64,000 bases of DNA from Pyxidicoccus trucidator (GTDB lineage: Bacteria > Myxococcota > Myxococcia > Myxococcales > Myxococcaceae): NCBI RefSeq assembly GCF_010894435.1, contig NZ_JAAIXZ010000009.1, forward strand, positions 167,342-231,341, read 5' to 3'. The position numbers were made by a program, and so were the translations under genes. The notes below the pieces were generated by a model. The model was given only the letters and a program-made list of their open reading frames with translations, ran no database searches and was not told the DNA's origin. This document shows positions 27,139-34,800 of the stretch, piece by piece. The number at the start of each line of letters is the position of its first letter. Position 1 is the first letter of the stretch.

Positions 27139-28902
27139 TCAGAACGCCCGGATGAAGTCGAGCTCCGCCGAGGGCTTCTTCCCCGCCCCCGCGTCCGCGG
27201 GCGTCACGGCCGGGCCCTGCGTCGCCGGCACCGCCGGGCTGCCCGCCCCTTGCCACGTGGAGACGTGACGGAAGGAGTTCGCGTCGAAGCCCGCGAGCAG
27301 CAGCACATTGGGCAACGTCGACGGCAGCGGCGCGTTCTCATACGCCGCCAGATTCCACAGCACCACGTCCACCGGTCCCAGCACACGGTGCCACGCCTGC
27401 AACGCGGCCAGCAGTGGCGGCATGTTCGTTTCGAAGCGCACGCCCCGCCCTTGCAGCAGCTCCACCCTGCCCGACGCCACCGTCTGGAGCTCCGGCGGGT
27501 GGAACTGCATGTCGGAGAAGAAGTAGAGGGTGCGGGGCCTCGGCCGCGAAGGCTCATCCAGCAGGCGGAAGATCAGGTGCACCACCGAGTTGGCCACCTG
27601 CGTACTGCCCCACCCCTGGCCCTGGCGCAGCGACTGCGCGAGGTCGCAGACGCCCTGCTCCGGCTGGCGGTCCTCCAGGAAGATGTCGTCCGAAAAGGTC
27701 GCCGCGTAGCCCAGCTCGAGCGCCATCGCCGCGGCCAGCGTCACCGCCACGTCCCCCACGTGCGCGGAGCTCTTCGTGCCGCCCAGCGGCGCGGTGAACA
27801 TGGAGCCGGAGATGTCGGCGATACCCAGGTTCTTGCCTTCCGGAAGCAGCCCCTCGCACACCCGCTCCAGGATGGCATCGAAGACGGGCTCGATTTCATG
27901 GACCGGGTCCGCATGGAAGCACGTCTCCTCCGCGTGGGTCTCCCGCGTGCTGCCCATGCGTGCCGCGCGCCAGCCCATGTACACCTGATGCGGCCACAGC
28001 CCCGCGAAGCGCCGCCTGCGCACCTCTCTCAGGAGCACCTTCTTGGAGACTCCCGCCAGGTACATCGCCCGCACGTAGCCCTTGAAGGCGAGGTCCGGCA
28101 GCAGCCCCGGCACATCCAGCACTCGCAGCCACGTCTCCTGCGTCGAGCCCATGAACGAGAGCGCCTGCTCCGTGGACAGCCGCCCCTGGACGAAGCGCTC
28201 CACGTCGGCCGCGCCCCCTCGGAAGAATGCGCGCCGGGCCGCCAGCAGCGGCAGCCCCTCCGTCAGGCTCCCGCGCTCGCGCGTCGGTGCGTGCAGGTAG
28301 CGGTAGAGCTTCAGCGTGCGCTCATCCAGGTGCGCCTTCGCCAGCCCCATCGCATCCACCAGCCGAAGGCTCGCGCGCTGGCCGTTCTTCCGGCGCCGCA
28401 GCACCGGGAACTGCCGCCCCGCGTACTTGAGCACCTGGTACTCGTCCATCTCCGCCAGCGCCCGGGCCATGCCCTTGCGCGCGGCCACGGGCACCTCGCC
28501 CAGCCCCAGGTTCTCGAAGTGCGTGACGAACAGCACCACGTCGTCCGCGCGGTGCCGCAGGCAGCGGAACGTGTACTCCTCCGTGAAGGCGCCCTCCGGG
28601 TCCGCCGCCGCGAGGATGGCCGGCGCGAGGCTGCCCTGGATGCGGTTGCCCTTCCCCTTCACCGGGTCTCGCATGTACGCCGCGAACTTCCAGCCGAAGC
28701 CGCGCTCATGCCGTTCGGCGGCGAGCAGGGCGGCCGAGTAGGCCCGCACCTCCTCCACCTGCGTCCGGTAGAACGAATCCTCCAGCAACGCCGCGCCCTT
28801 GGTGAAGGTCAGGTGCGTCAGCGGATCCGACTGGGACAGGTCGAAGGCGGCGGCGCCCGCATGCGTCAGCGTCCCGACGACGTCACGCAGTACCCGAGGC
28901 AT
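27139..28902 (-). CDS. rsr: Ro60/TROVE domain RNA-binding protein (Rsr)
   Basis: 587 residues. Residues about 20-350 form the HEAT-like TROVE ring (DSFYRTQVEEVRAYSAALL, RDPVKGKGNRIQGSLAPAIL, LKLYRYLHAPTRERGSL). Residues 355-540 are a von Willebrand A domain with an intact MIDAS (ADISGSM, near 362). Ro proteins bind Y RNAs on the ring surface and misfolded RNA ends in the ring cavity. They act in RNA quality control, stress recovery and rRNA processing. The C-terminal tail is Pro/Ala-rich. No RtcB or RtcA gene is adjacent. A structured element lies in the leader, and the gene is convergent with the exporter operon. Confidence 0.88.
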   Translation of the reverse strand: MPRVLRDVVGTLTHAGAAAFDLSQSDPLTHLTFTKGAALLEDSFYRTQVEEVRAYSAALLAAERHERGFGWKFAAYMRDPVKGKGNRIQGSLAPAILAAADPEGAFTEEYTFRCLRHRADDVVLFVTHFENLGLGEVPVAARKGMARALAEMDEYQVLKYAGRQFPVLRRRKNGQRASLRLVDAMGLAKAHLDERTLKLYRYLHAPTRERGSLTEGLPLLAARRAFFRGGAADVERFVQGRLSTEQALSFMGSTQETWLRVLDVPGLLPDLAFKGYVRAMYLAGVSKKVLLREVRRRRFAGLWPHQVYMGWRAARMGSTRETHAEETCFHADPVHEIEPVFDAILERVCEGLLPEGKNLGIADISGSMFTAPLGGTKSSAHVGDVAVTLAAAMALELGYAATFSDDIFLEDRQPEQGVCDLAQSLRQGQGWGSTQVANSVVHLIFRLLDEPSRPRPRTLYFFSDMQFHPPELQTVASGRVELLQGRGVRFETNMPPLLAALQAWHRVLGPVDVVLWNLAAYENAPLPSTLPNVLLLAGFDANSFRHVSTWQGAGSPAVPATQGPAVTPADAGAGKKPSAELDFIRAF

Positions 28903-28920
28903 GTTCCCTCCCGACCCGGA

Positions 28921-28987
28921 AAGAAAAGTCGGTGCCCCATCCCCACCGGCATTGCCGGCACGGATTCATGGACGAAGTAGGGGCACC
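28921..28987 (-). ncRNA. Candidate Y RNA-like or leader RNA upstream of the Ro gene
   Basis: Read on the minus strand, GGTGCCC (28987-28981) pairs with GGGCACC (28938-28932), enclosing an inner hairpin CCGGC-ATT-GCCGG. The outer stem is followed by a U-rich tract (ACTTTTCTTTC). There is no gene upstream on this strand. A terminator-like end 20-30 nt before the Ro start therefore suggests a short RNA gene or an attenuator. A Y RNA is the attractive reading because Y RNA genes often neighbour rsr. The Ro-binding consensus is not clearly visible. Confidence 0.3.
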
Positions 28988-29194
28988 AGATGTGGAACAG
29001 CCTACGCCAGATCCGCTGGGCGAGGCGAATGGTTCCTCATCGAGGCGCGCCGTGCAGGACCCGGTAACGGCAGACGAAGTCCACGACGCCTCGCGCTATC
29101 ATCCCTCCGCACGGCGCTTCAGCGGGGCATCGGAGCTCGAGGCCCCGTGAAGCCCAGGCAGGCACACTGGAGCGCCACATGAGGGAGACGAGTC

Positions 29195-29599
29195 ATGTCG
29201 CTGGCCGATGATGCCTCTGCGTTTGGTGAAGTCACCGGATGCGCCTCGCTTCAGGAGGTGCTCCAGTTTTTTCGAACGCGGTGTGACGACCGCAGCGAAA
29301 GGGCCGCTGCGGCGGCCTACGGAATGGTGCTTGTGGCGAAGTCGGCGGAGCGCGGTCCCTATCGTGAAGACGCGCTCGCCGCCCTGAATCAGCTCGCGAA
29401 AGCGAAGGCCGAACTCGACATTGCCGCCCTGCACCTTCCGCCTGTCATCGACATCACGACCGGAATCATGCTCGCCGCGCAGCGATACGCGGACGAGATG
29501 ACCATCCCCTGTACGGAGTGGCCGTCCGTCGACGAGATTGCGGCTGTTGTCGAGCGCGAGGCCCGGACGTTCGTGAAGGCCTCGCAGCGCCCCTCGTGA
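29195..29599 (+). CDS. Hypothetical protein, 134 residues
   Basis: ATG 29195 has GGGAG about 7 nt upstream. The protein is Ala-rich and predicted mostly helical (SERAAAAAYGMVLVAKSAERG, ALNQLAKAKAELDIAALHL), with no signal peptide and no recognised motif. It is divergent from the Ro gene and convergent with the NTF2-like lipoprotein gene. Function unknown. Confidence 0.65.
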   Translation: MSLADDASAFGEVTGCASLQEVLQFFRTRCDDRSERAAAAAYGMVLVAKSAERGPYREDALAALNQLAKAKAELDIAALHLPPVIDITTGIMLAAQRYADEMTIPCTEWPSVDEIAAVVEREARTFVKASQRPS

Positions 29600-29618
29600 C
29601 CACGGCCTCCTCGGGCGC

Positions 29619-30119
29619 CTATCGGGGACGGGGCGCGGGCTTCACGTCCGTGTTCTGCCCGGCCACGATGCGCCACGCTCCGTCCGTGCGCTTCATCACG
29701 TACCGCATCTGCGTCCGCAGCAGCCCCTCCTCGGTGTTCTGCACGCCCGGGGGAAGGCCGGTGTGCCCCGTCACCTCATGGACCGTGTCCACGATGGCCA
29801 CGTCCGGGGCCGGGAAGATGAGCGCGCGCACGGTGACGCGGTCCTGAGAGCCCTTGAAGATGCTGGCGAAGATGGCCGCGTGGCGCTGCTCGATCTCCGC
29901 GTGGCCCTGGAACACCGTGCCGACGATGTTGATGAACGCGGCGTCCGACGTGAAGTCCCGGCTCCACGCCACCGCGTCCTGGCGGTTCCAGGCCTCTGCC
30001 TGGGCGCTCACGAGCTCGCGGAGCACCTGCTCGTCCCTGGCGCGGTTGGGAGTCGCGCAGGCGGTGGACAGCAGCAGGCTCAGGGCCGCGAGGACCGGGA
30101 CGGAAACAAGGCGTGTCAT
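29619..30119 (-). CDS. SgcJ/EcaC-type NTF2-like (SnoaL fold) lipoprotein
   Basis: 166 residues from ATG 30119. An N-terminal lipoprotein signal (LAALSLLLSTACATP) is followed by an NTF2-like domain (VSAQAEAWNRQDAVAWSRDFTSDAAFINIVG) of the family often labelled SgcJ/EcaC oxidoreductase. NTF2-like proteins of this kind form cone-shaped pockets. The enzymatic role of the family is not established. Here it is exported and probably binds or modifies a small hydrophobic ligand. It is a single gene, divergent from the acetate kinase fusion. Confidence 0.8.
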   Translation of the reverse strand: MTRLVSVPVLAALSLLLSTACATPNRARDEQVLRELVSAQAEAWNRQDAVAWSRDFTSDAAFINIVGTVFQGHAEIEQRHAAIFASIFKGSQDRVTVRALIFPAPDVAIVDTVHEVTGHTGLPPGVQNTEEGLLRTQMRYVMKRTDGAWRIVAGQNTDVKPAPRPR

Positions 30120-30216
30120 GGCGGGAAGCCTGCCATGACGGCCCTGCCGTGAGCACCGGAATCTCGCCCCTGGCCCCTCCGATGGGAGGCTGCCATCGTG
30201 GTACGTTTGCCCCACC

Positions 30217-32019
30217 ATGAAGGTTCTCGTCGTCAACGTCGGCTCGACCTCAGTCAAATACAACCTCTATGAGATGGACACCGAGGCCCGTCTCGCGGCG
30301 GGGCGCGTCGAGCGCATCGGCACCGCGGAGGCCCTGCACGTCCACGAAGCGGGCAGCGCCCCGGTCGACGGGCGGGAAATCCAGGGCGCGCTGCGCTCCA
30401 TCCTCGCGCACCTGACCCGAGCGGGGGGCCCACTGCCGGACGCAAGCTCGCTCGCGGCGGTCGGACACCGCGTCGTCCATGGGGGCGAGCGGCTCATCAC
30501 CCCGACGCCCGTCGACGAGAAGGTCGAGGCCATCATCGAGGAGTGCGCGCGCTACGCCCCGCTCCACAACCCGGTGAACCTCGCCGGCATCCGCTCGGCC
30601 CGCGAGGTCTTCCCCTCGGTGCCGCACGTCGCGGTCTTCGACACCGCGTTCCACGCGCAGCTTCCGCCCCAGGCCTACACGTACGCGGTTCCGCACGAGC
30701 TCTACCTGTCCAAGGGCGTGCGCCGCTACGGCTTCCATGGCCCGAGCCACCAGTTCATGGCGCTGTCCGCGGCCGAGCACCTCAAGACGGACCTGTCGAG
30801 GCTCAAGCTCATCACCTGCCACCTCGGAGGTGGCGCCAGCATCTCCGCCATCGAGCGCGGTGTCTCGGTGGAGACCTCCATGGGCATGACGCCGCTGGAA
30901 GGGCTGGTCATGGGCACGCGCGCCGGGGACCTCGACCCCGCGCTGCCGCTGCTGCTCGCGAAGGATGGCATGACGCCGGAGCAGATCGACACCCTGCTCA
31001 ACCGCCAGTCGGGCCTCGCGGGCCTGTCGGGCGTCAGCGCGGACTTCCGGGACGTGCAGCAGGCGGCGGACGCCGGCAACCCGCGCGCGCGCCTCGCCAT
31101 CGACGTGTTCGTCCACCGCATCCGCAAGTACATCGGTGCGTACGCCGCCGTGCTGGGCGGGGCGGATGCGCTCGTGTTCACCGGCGGCATCGGTGAGAAC
31201 TCCGCGCTGGTGCGCAGCCGGGTGTGCGAGGGGCTGCTCTTCATGGGCGTCTCCCTCGACGAGCGAGCCAACGAGACTCAGCGCCCGGCGGACCATGGCG
31301 GCATCGTGGAGGTCTCCGCGCCGCGCGCCCCCACGCAGGTGCTGGTGGTGCGCACCGACGAGGAGCGGATGATTGCCCGCGAGGTGATGCGCTGCCTGGT
31401 GGGGCCCACGGCAACGCTGCGCAGCGTGCGCGCGCGGCCGATTCCGGTGGGCGTCAGCGTGCGCCACGTCCACCTCAGCCGCGCCGACTGCGACGCGCTC
31501 TTCGGCCCGGGGTATGAGCTGACGAGCAAGCGCGACGTCACCCAGCCCGGGCAGTACGTCACGCGGGAGACGGTGGACCTGGTCGGCCCCAAGGGAGAGA
31601 TCCAGCGCGTCGCCATCATCAACCCGCTGCGCAAGCAGACCCAGGTGGAGCTGGCGCGCACCGACGCCTTCACGCTCGGCGTGACACCTCCCCTGCGCGA
31701 GAGCGGCAAGCTCGAGGGGACGCCCGGCATCACCCTGCGCGGCCCGGCGGGCACCGTCACCATCCCGAGCGGCGTCATCCTCGCGCTCCGGCACGTGCAC
31801 ATGAGCCCGGAGGAGGCGCGCGACTTCGGCGTCAAGGACCGCAACGTCATCCAGGTGCGCGTCGAGGGAGACCGCGAGATGACGATGGGCGACGTCCTCG
31901 TCCGCGTCCACCCCGACTTCCGCCTCGACATGCACGTCGACACCGACGAGGCGAACGCGGCGGGGTTGACCAGCGACAGCGTCGTCGCCTTCGGCGGCGT
32001 GCAAACGGGCGGGGCCTGA
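30217..32019 (+). CDS. Acetate kinase fused to PduL-type phosphotransacylase
   Basis: 600 residues. Residues 1-400 are acetate kinase: VVNVGSTSVKYNLYE, VGHRVVHGG, YGFHGPSHQF, HLGGGASI and FTGGIGENS are all in place. Residues 405-600 are a PduL domain, with its two metal-binding HVH motifs (VRHVHLS and LRHVHMSPEEA). The fusion could convert acetyl-CoA to acetyl phosphate to acetate plus ATP, or the reverse, in one chain. PduL is better known as a stand-alone or microcompartment enzyme; no shell-protein gene is nearby. A strong hairpin follows the gene. No clear Shine-Dalgarno precedes ATG 30217. Confidence 0.92.
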   Translation: MKVLVVNVGSTSVKYNLYEMDTEARLAAGRVERIGTAEALHVHEAGSAPVDGREIQGALRSILAHLTRAGGPLPDASSLAAVGHRVVHGGERLITPTPVDEKVEAIIEECARYAPLHNPVNLAGIRSAREVFPSVPHVAVFDTAFHAQLPPQAYTYAVPHELYLSKGVRRYGFHGPSHQFMALSAAEHLKTDLSRLKLITCHLGGGASISAIERGVSVETSMGMTPLEGLVMGTRAGDLDPALPLLLAKDGMTPEQIDTLLNRQSGLAGLSGVSADFRDVQQAADAGNPRARLAIDVFVHRIRKYIGAYAAVLGGADALVFTGGIGENSALVRSRVCEGLLFMGVSLDERANETQRPADHGGIVEVSAPRAPTQVLVVRTDEERMIAREVMRCLVGPTATLRSVRARPIPVGVSVRHVHLSRADCDALFGPGYELTSKRDVTQPGQYVTRETVDLVGPKGEIQRVAIINPLRKQTQVELARTDAFTLGVTPPLRESGKLEGTPGITLRGPAGTVTIPSGVILALRHVHMSPEEARDFGVKDRNVIQVRVEGDREMTMGDVLVRVHPDFRLDMHVDTDEANAAGLTSDSVVAFGGVQTGGA

Positions 32020-32108
32020 GGGCTTGAACCGTGGGGAGGCGGGGCTGCTACCACCCTCCCCTCTGGAGGCACGCTCTACTTCAAGTGTGCCGGACCGGGG
32101 TTCGCCGC

Positions 32109-32146
32109 GCTGAAGGGCCCGGAGCGTGAGCTCGGGGCCCTTCAGC
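32109..32146. terminator. Bidirectional terminator, 12-bp perfect stem
   Basis: GCTGAAGGGCCC (32109-32120) pairs perfectly with GGGCCCTTCAGC (32135-32146) around a 14-nt loop. It lies between the end of the acetate kinase fusion and the end of the convergent Lys-rich small gene, so it may serve both. Confidence 0.75.
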
Positions 32147-32153
32147 TGCCGGG

Positions 32154-32255
32154 CTACTTCTTCTTCTCTTCCTTCTCCTTCTTCTTCTTCTGCTTCTCCT
32201 TCGTCGTCAGCTTCGGCTTGTTGTCCTTCTTCGCCTTCTCTTGACCCTTGGGCAT
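32154..32255 (-). CDS. 33-residue Lys-rich small protein
   Basis: A short frame with ATG 32255 and AGGAG 7 nt upstream, ending at TAG 32154 just before a strong terminator. The product begins MPKGQEKAKKDNKPK and ends in KEKEEKKK. About half of the residues are Lys and it has no hydrophobic stretch. Good initiation signal, terminator and strong compositional bias support a real gene. Such highly basic peptides may bind nucleic acid or ribosomes, but no function can be assigned. It is too short for most automated calls. Confidence 0.7.
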   Translation of the reverse strand: MPKGQEKAKKDNKPKLTTKEKQKKKKEKEEKKK

Positions 32256-32499
32256 GGTGTTGCTCCTTGAGCTCGACAGCGGCGAGCCTCACACCCTCAT
32301 GCCTCCTATCCCGTCGCGCGGCAAGTCCGAGCGCCGTGCGAAGCGCTGACCTCATGACTGAACGATGACCATCTCATGGGCGAGAGGACACCCTCTCGTC
32401 CGGGCGGCTGCGTACCTTGGCTCTCGGGTGCTCTCACCCGTTGTTCCCCAAGGGGCCGCCCGTGGCCCAACGCGCGAGGAGGCGCGTCTCGTTCCAACC

Positions 32500-33180
32500 A
32501 TGCACTTCAATCTCTCAGACCTGTGGGATCAGATGGGCCTCTTCGCGCGGTTCGTCGTCACAGTGATGACCCTGATGTCGATCTTCTCCCTGGTCGTCCT
32601 CGCCGAGCGCGTCCTCTTCTTCCGCGCGTCCCGCCGTCACTCGCGCAAGTTCGCCTCGGAGATGGGCACGCTGCTCGAAGGGGGTGACTTCGAGGCCGCG
32701 GCCCAGAGCAAGACGGGAATGGACGTGGGCTACCTCGGCCGGACCATCCGCGCGGGGCTGACCGCCTACCGCGGCTCCGCCATGGACAGCCGTGAGGAAG
32801 CCATGGAGTCGGTGGCGCGCAGTCTGGAGCGTCAGGCGCAGCGCGAGGTCCAGAGCCTCAAGCGCGGCCTGGGCCATCTGGCCACCGTGGCCTCCACCGC
32901 CCCCTTCGTGGGCCTGCTTGGCACCACCATGGGCATCGTCACCGCGTTCGAGCAGATGGCCGCGGCGGGCGCGGGTGGCATTGGCACCATCTCGACGGGT
33001 ATCGCCGAGGCGCTCGTGACCACGGCCTTCGGTCTGCTCGTCGCCATCCCCTCGGTGATGGCCTACAACTCCCTGCAGAGCTGGGTGGATGCCCGCGCGG
33101 TGGACCTCTCCGAGGCGAGCAACGAGTTCCTCGACGCAGCGGCCCGCGCCCTCAAGCGCGCACGCGCCACCGCGCGGTGA
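32500..33180 (+). CDS. MotA/TolQ/ExbB proton channel family protein
   Basis: 226 residues from ATG 32500; the frame is open further upstream but the conserved part begins here. Segments: N-terminal membrane helix (VVTVMTLMSIFSLVVLAERVLF), cytoplasmic helical loop, then the paired helices HLATVASTAPFVGLLGTTMGIV and AEALVTTAFGLLVAIPSVMAYN, which carry the family signature. These proteins form the stator channel that couples proton flow to TonB, TolA or gliding machinery. No ExbD/TolR partner gene is adjacent, which is unusual, so the partner must be encoded elsewhere. Confidence 0.88.
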   Translation: MHFNLSDLWDQMGLFARFVVTVMTLMSIFSLVVLAERVLFFRASRRHSRKFASEMGTLLEGGDFEAAAQSKTGMDVGYLGRTIRAGLTAYRGSAMDSREEAMESVARSLERQAQREVQSLKRGLGHLATVASTAPFVGLLGTTMGIVTAFEQMAAAGAGGIGTISTGIAEALVTTAFGLLVAIPSVMAYNSLQSWVDARAVDLSEASNEFLDAAARALKRARATAR

Positions 33181-33224
33181 CACGGTCCTCGCCTGCCTGA
33201 CGAAGGCCCCTGGAGCACCATCGT

Positions 33225-33258
33225 GGCCGGAAGCCGCTGGAGCCAGCGGCTTCCGGCC
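33225..33258. terminator. Palindromic terminator element, copy 1
   Basis: A 16-bp perfect stem (33225-33240 with 33243-33258) separated by two bases lies between convergent genes. It matches the hairpin at 48945-48978 at 32 of 34 positions, so it looks like a recurring genomic element as well as a terminator. Confidence 0.75.
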
Positions 33259-33282
33259 ATGCCCCAATGCAATACAACTCAA

Positions 33283-33687
33283 TCAGAGATTCTTTTCGAG
33301 AATCTGGACGATGCGACCCTTCTTGTCCGGGAGGTCGTTCTCGTTGCCGCTGAAGTTGTGCCTGTAGAACAGGGTCTTGTCGGCGAAGCTGTAGAACTGC
33401 CGGTCGGCCGGCTCGATGCCACTGACAAAGTACTTCTTGAAACCGTCACGCAGCGCCTGCTTCGAGAAGTCGTCGACGGCGAGGGCTTGAATCGCCAGCC
33501 GCAGGGGCTCGAAGTAGATGACGTTGATTCCCTCCTCGAAGAGGTGGGCCTGACCCTCTTCGCCCAGCGTGGACCACTCGACCTCGATCTCCAGGGGATA
33601 CCCCAGGAGGTCATTGAACTTCTTCTGCCAGGTCGGGAACACGTTCTGCTGATACAGCGCGAGCGCTTTTCTCTCTGCCAATCCCAT
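33283..33687 (-). CDS. Hypothetical protein, 134 residues
   Basis: ATG 33687 has GAGGG upstream. Soluble alpha+beta protein (YPLEIEVEWSTLGEEGQAHLFEEGINVIYFEPL, FFKKYFVSGIEP-like segment KKYFVSGIEPADRQF) with no signal peptide or membrane segment. Codon use is slightly less GC-extreme than the neighbours. No family is recognised. It is convergent with the TolQ-like gene and lies 110 bp downstream of the PhyH gene on the same strand. Confidence 0.7.
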   Translation of the reverse strand: MGLAERKALALYQQNVFPTWQKKFNDLLGYPLEIEVEWSTLGEEGQAHLFEEGINVIYFEPLRLAIQALAVDDFSKQALRDGFKKYFVSGIEPADRQFYSFADKTLFYRHNFSGNENDLPDKKGRIVQILEKNL

Positions 33688-33797
33688 TGCGTACCCTCGA
33701 TGTCATTCCAGTGACTGGGGGGCGGCACGATTCTATGAACGCCCCGGGGTCGTCAAATGCACTGAGTCTGAGAATCCGAGATGTCTCAGCCCCAAGC

Positions 33798-34592
33798 CTA
33801 TTCCAGCGCAAGCGCGCGCCTGATGGCTGTCTCCACCGGCGAGTAGGATTGCTCCAACCGTTCCAGCATCAGTGGCTCGGCCGGCAGGAGCGACGGCTGC
33901 GCCATGAAGCGCGGGTTCTTGCCCCGATGTGGCTGAGCGGCATGCACCAGGAAGGGATGGCAGAGATAGACGGTTCCCGCCTCGCCGGTCGCCAGCGCTT
34001 CGGAACGATGGGCGCTTCGCGCGAAGCCATCGGCGGCCAGCTCGCGCAAGGACATGCCCGCTTCACCGGCCGGAGCCAGTTGACGGGCCATGTCGAAGTG
34101 GGAGCCGATCCGGATGCGGGTGGGGGCATCGTCCTCCCCGACGTCGGAGAAGAGGAAGAGCATCAACAGGGCCCTGCCCTTCGAGGAGATGTTGACGCGC
34201 CACTCCATGAAGTCCGGATGCTCGTGGTTGAAGGAGACATCGACATGCCAGCCGGCGTCGCCCGGGTCGTCTGGGGAAGGAAAACGGACCGGGAACGTGC
34301 CGAGCGTGCCGCGTTTCTCCCAGCGACCGGGACCGACGAGCTGGTCGAGCGCCTGATGCAGGACCGGTGTATTGGCGGCGGCCCTGAACGGCGGATGCCC
34401 ATACTGGTTGAGACGGATGACCGGCCGGGTCCAGGTGCTGGGGTCATCCGGCGTGCAGCCCGTATCGGCCCAGAGGATGGCGCGGGCCTCGTCGGCCAGG
34501 GCTCGCGGGAAGGCGTGGTCGATGCGGACGAAGCCGTCAGTGATGAACTGCTCGATTTGCGCTCGAGAGAGCGCGGGCGTAATGCCAGGCAT
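33798..34592 (-). CDS. Phytanoyl-CoA dioxygenase (PhyH) family protein
   Basis: 264 residues. Fe(II)/2-oxoglutarate dioxygenase of the PhyH type: DGFVRIDHAFP near the N-terminus, the iron motif HVD (GWHVDVSFNHEHPD), and the distal His with following Arg (CHPFLVHAAQPHRGKNPRFM). It hydroxylates an unknown substrate. Many bacterial members act on small natural products or ectoine-like compounds. It is apparently monocistronic, with the guanine deaminase terminator upstream. Confidence 0.88.
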   Translation of the reverse strand: MPGITPALSRAQIEQFITDGFVRIDHAFPRALADEARAILWADTGCTPDDPSTWTRPVIRLNQYGHPPFRAAANTPVLHQALDQLVGPGRWEKRGTLGTFPVRFPSPDDPGDAGWHVDVSFNHEHPDFMEWRVNISSKGRALLMLFLFSDVGEDDAPTRIRIGSHFDMARQLAPAGEAGMSLRELAADGFARSAHRSEALATGEAGTVYLCHPFLVHAAQPHRGKNPRFMAQPSLLPAEPLMLERLEQSYSPVETAIRRALALE

Positions 34593-34756
34593 GATGGAAA
34601 CCCATGAGTTCGCAATGGCTGTTACGAAAGCACAGCCGAAAAGGGCCGGCCGTCAGGCCGCCCCGGAAGAATGCTCTTGAGGCGCCTCAGGCGCCCAGGA
34701 ACACCGCGAACTGCATGCAATGGGTCATCATCATGTCGGGCCAAACGATAGCCGGC

Positions 34757-34782
34757 CCCTCTTGGGTGTCAACCCAAGGGGG
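34757..34782 (-). terminator. Terminator hairpin downstream of guanine deaminase
   Basis: CTTGGGT (34761-34767) pairs with ACCCAAG (34772-34778) around GTCA, extended by CCC/GGG arms with one wobble. It lies about 20 bp after the stop of the leftward deaminase gene. Confidence 0.6.
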
Positions 34783-34800
34783 CGCGGACGAGACGGCGGC

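Noticed and set aside
30250-32355. 701-codon open frame antisense to the acetate kinase fusion
   Set aside because: Shadow frame; the plus strand carries all acetate kinase and PduL motifs.
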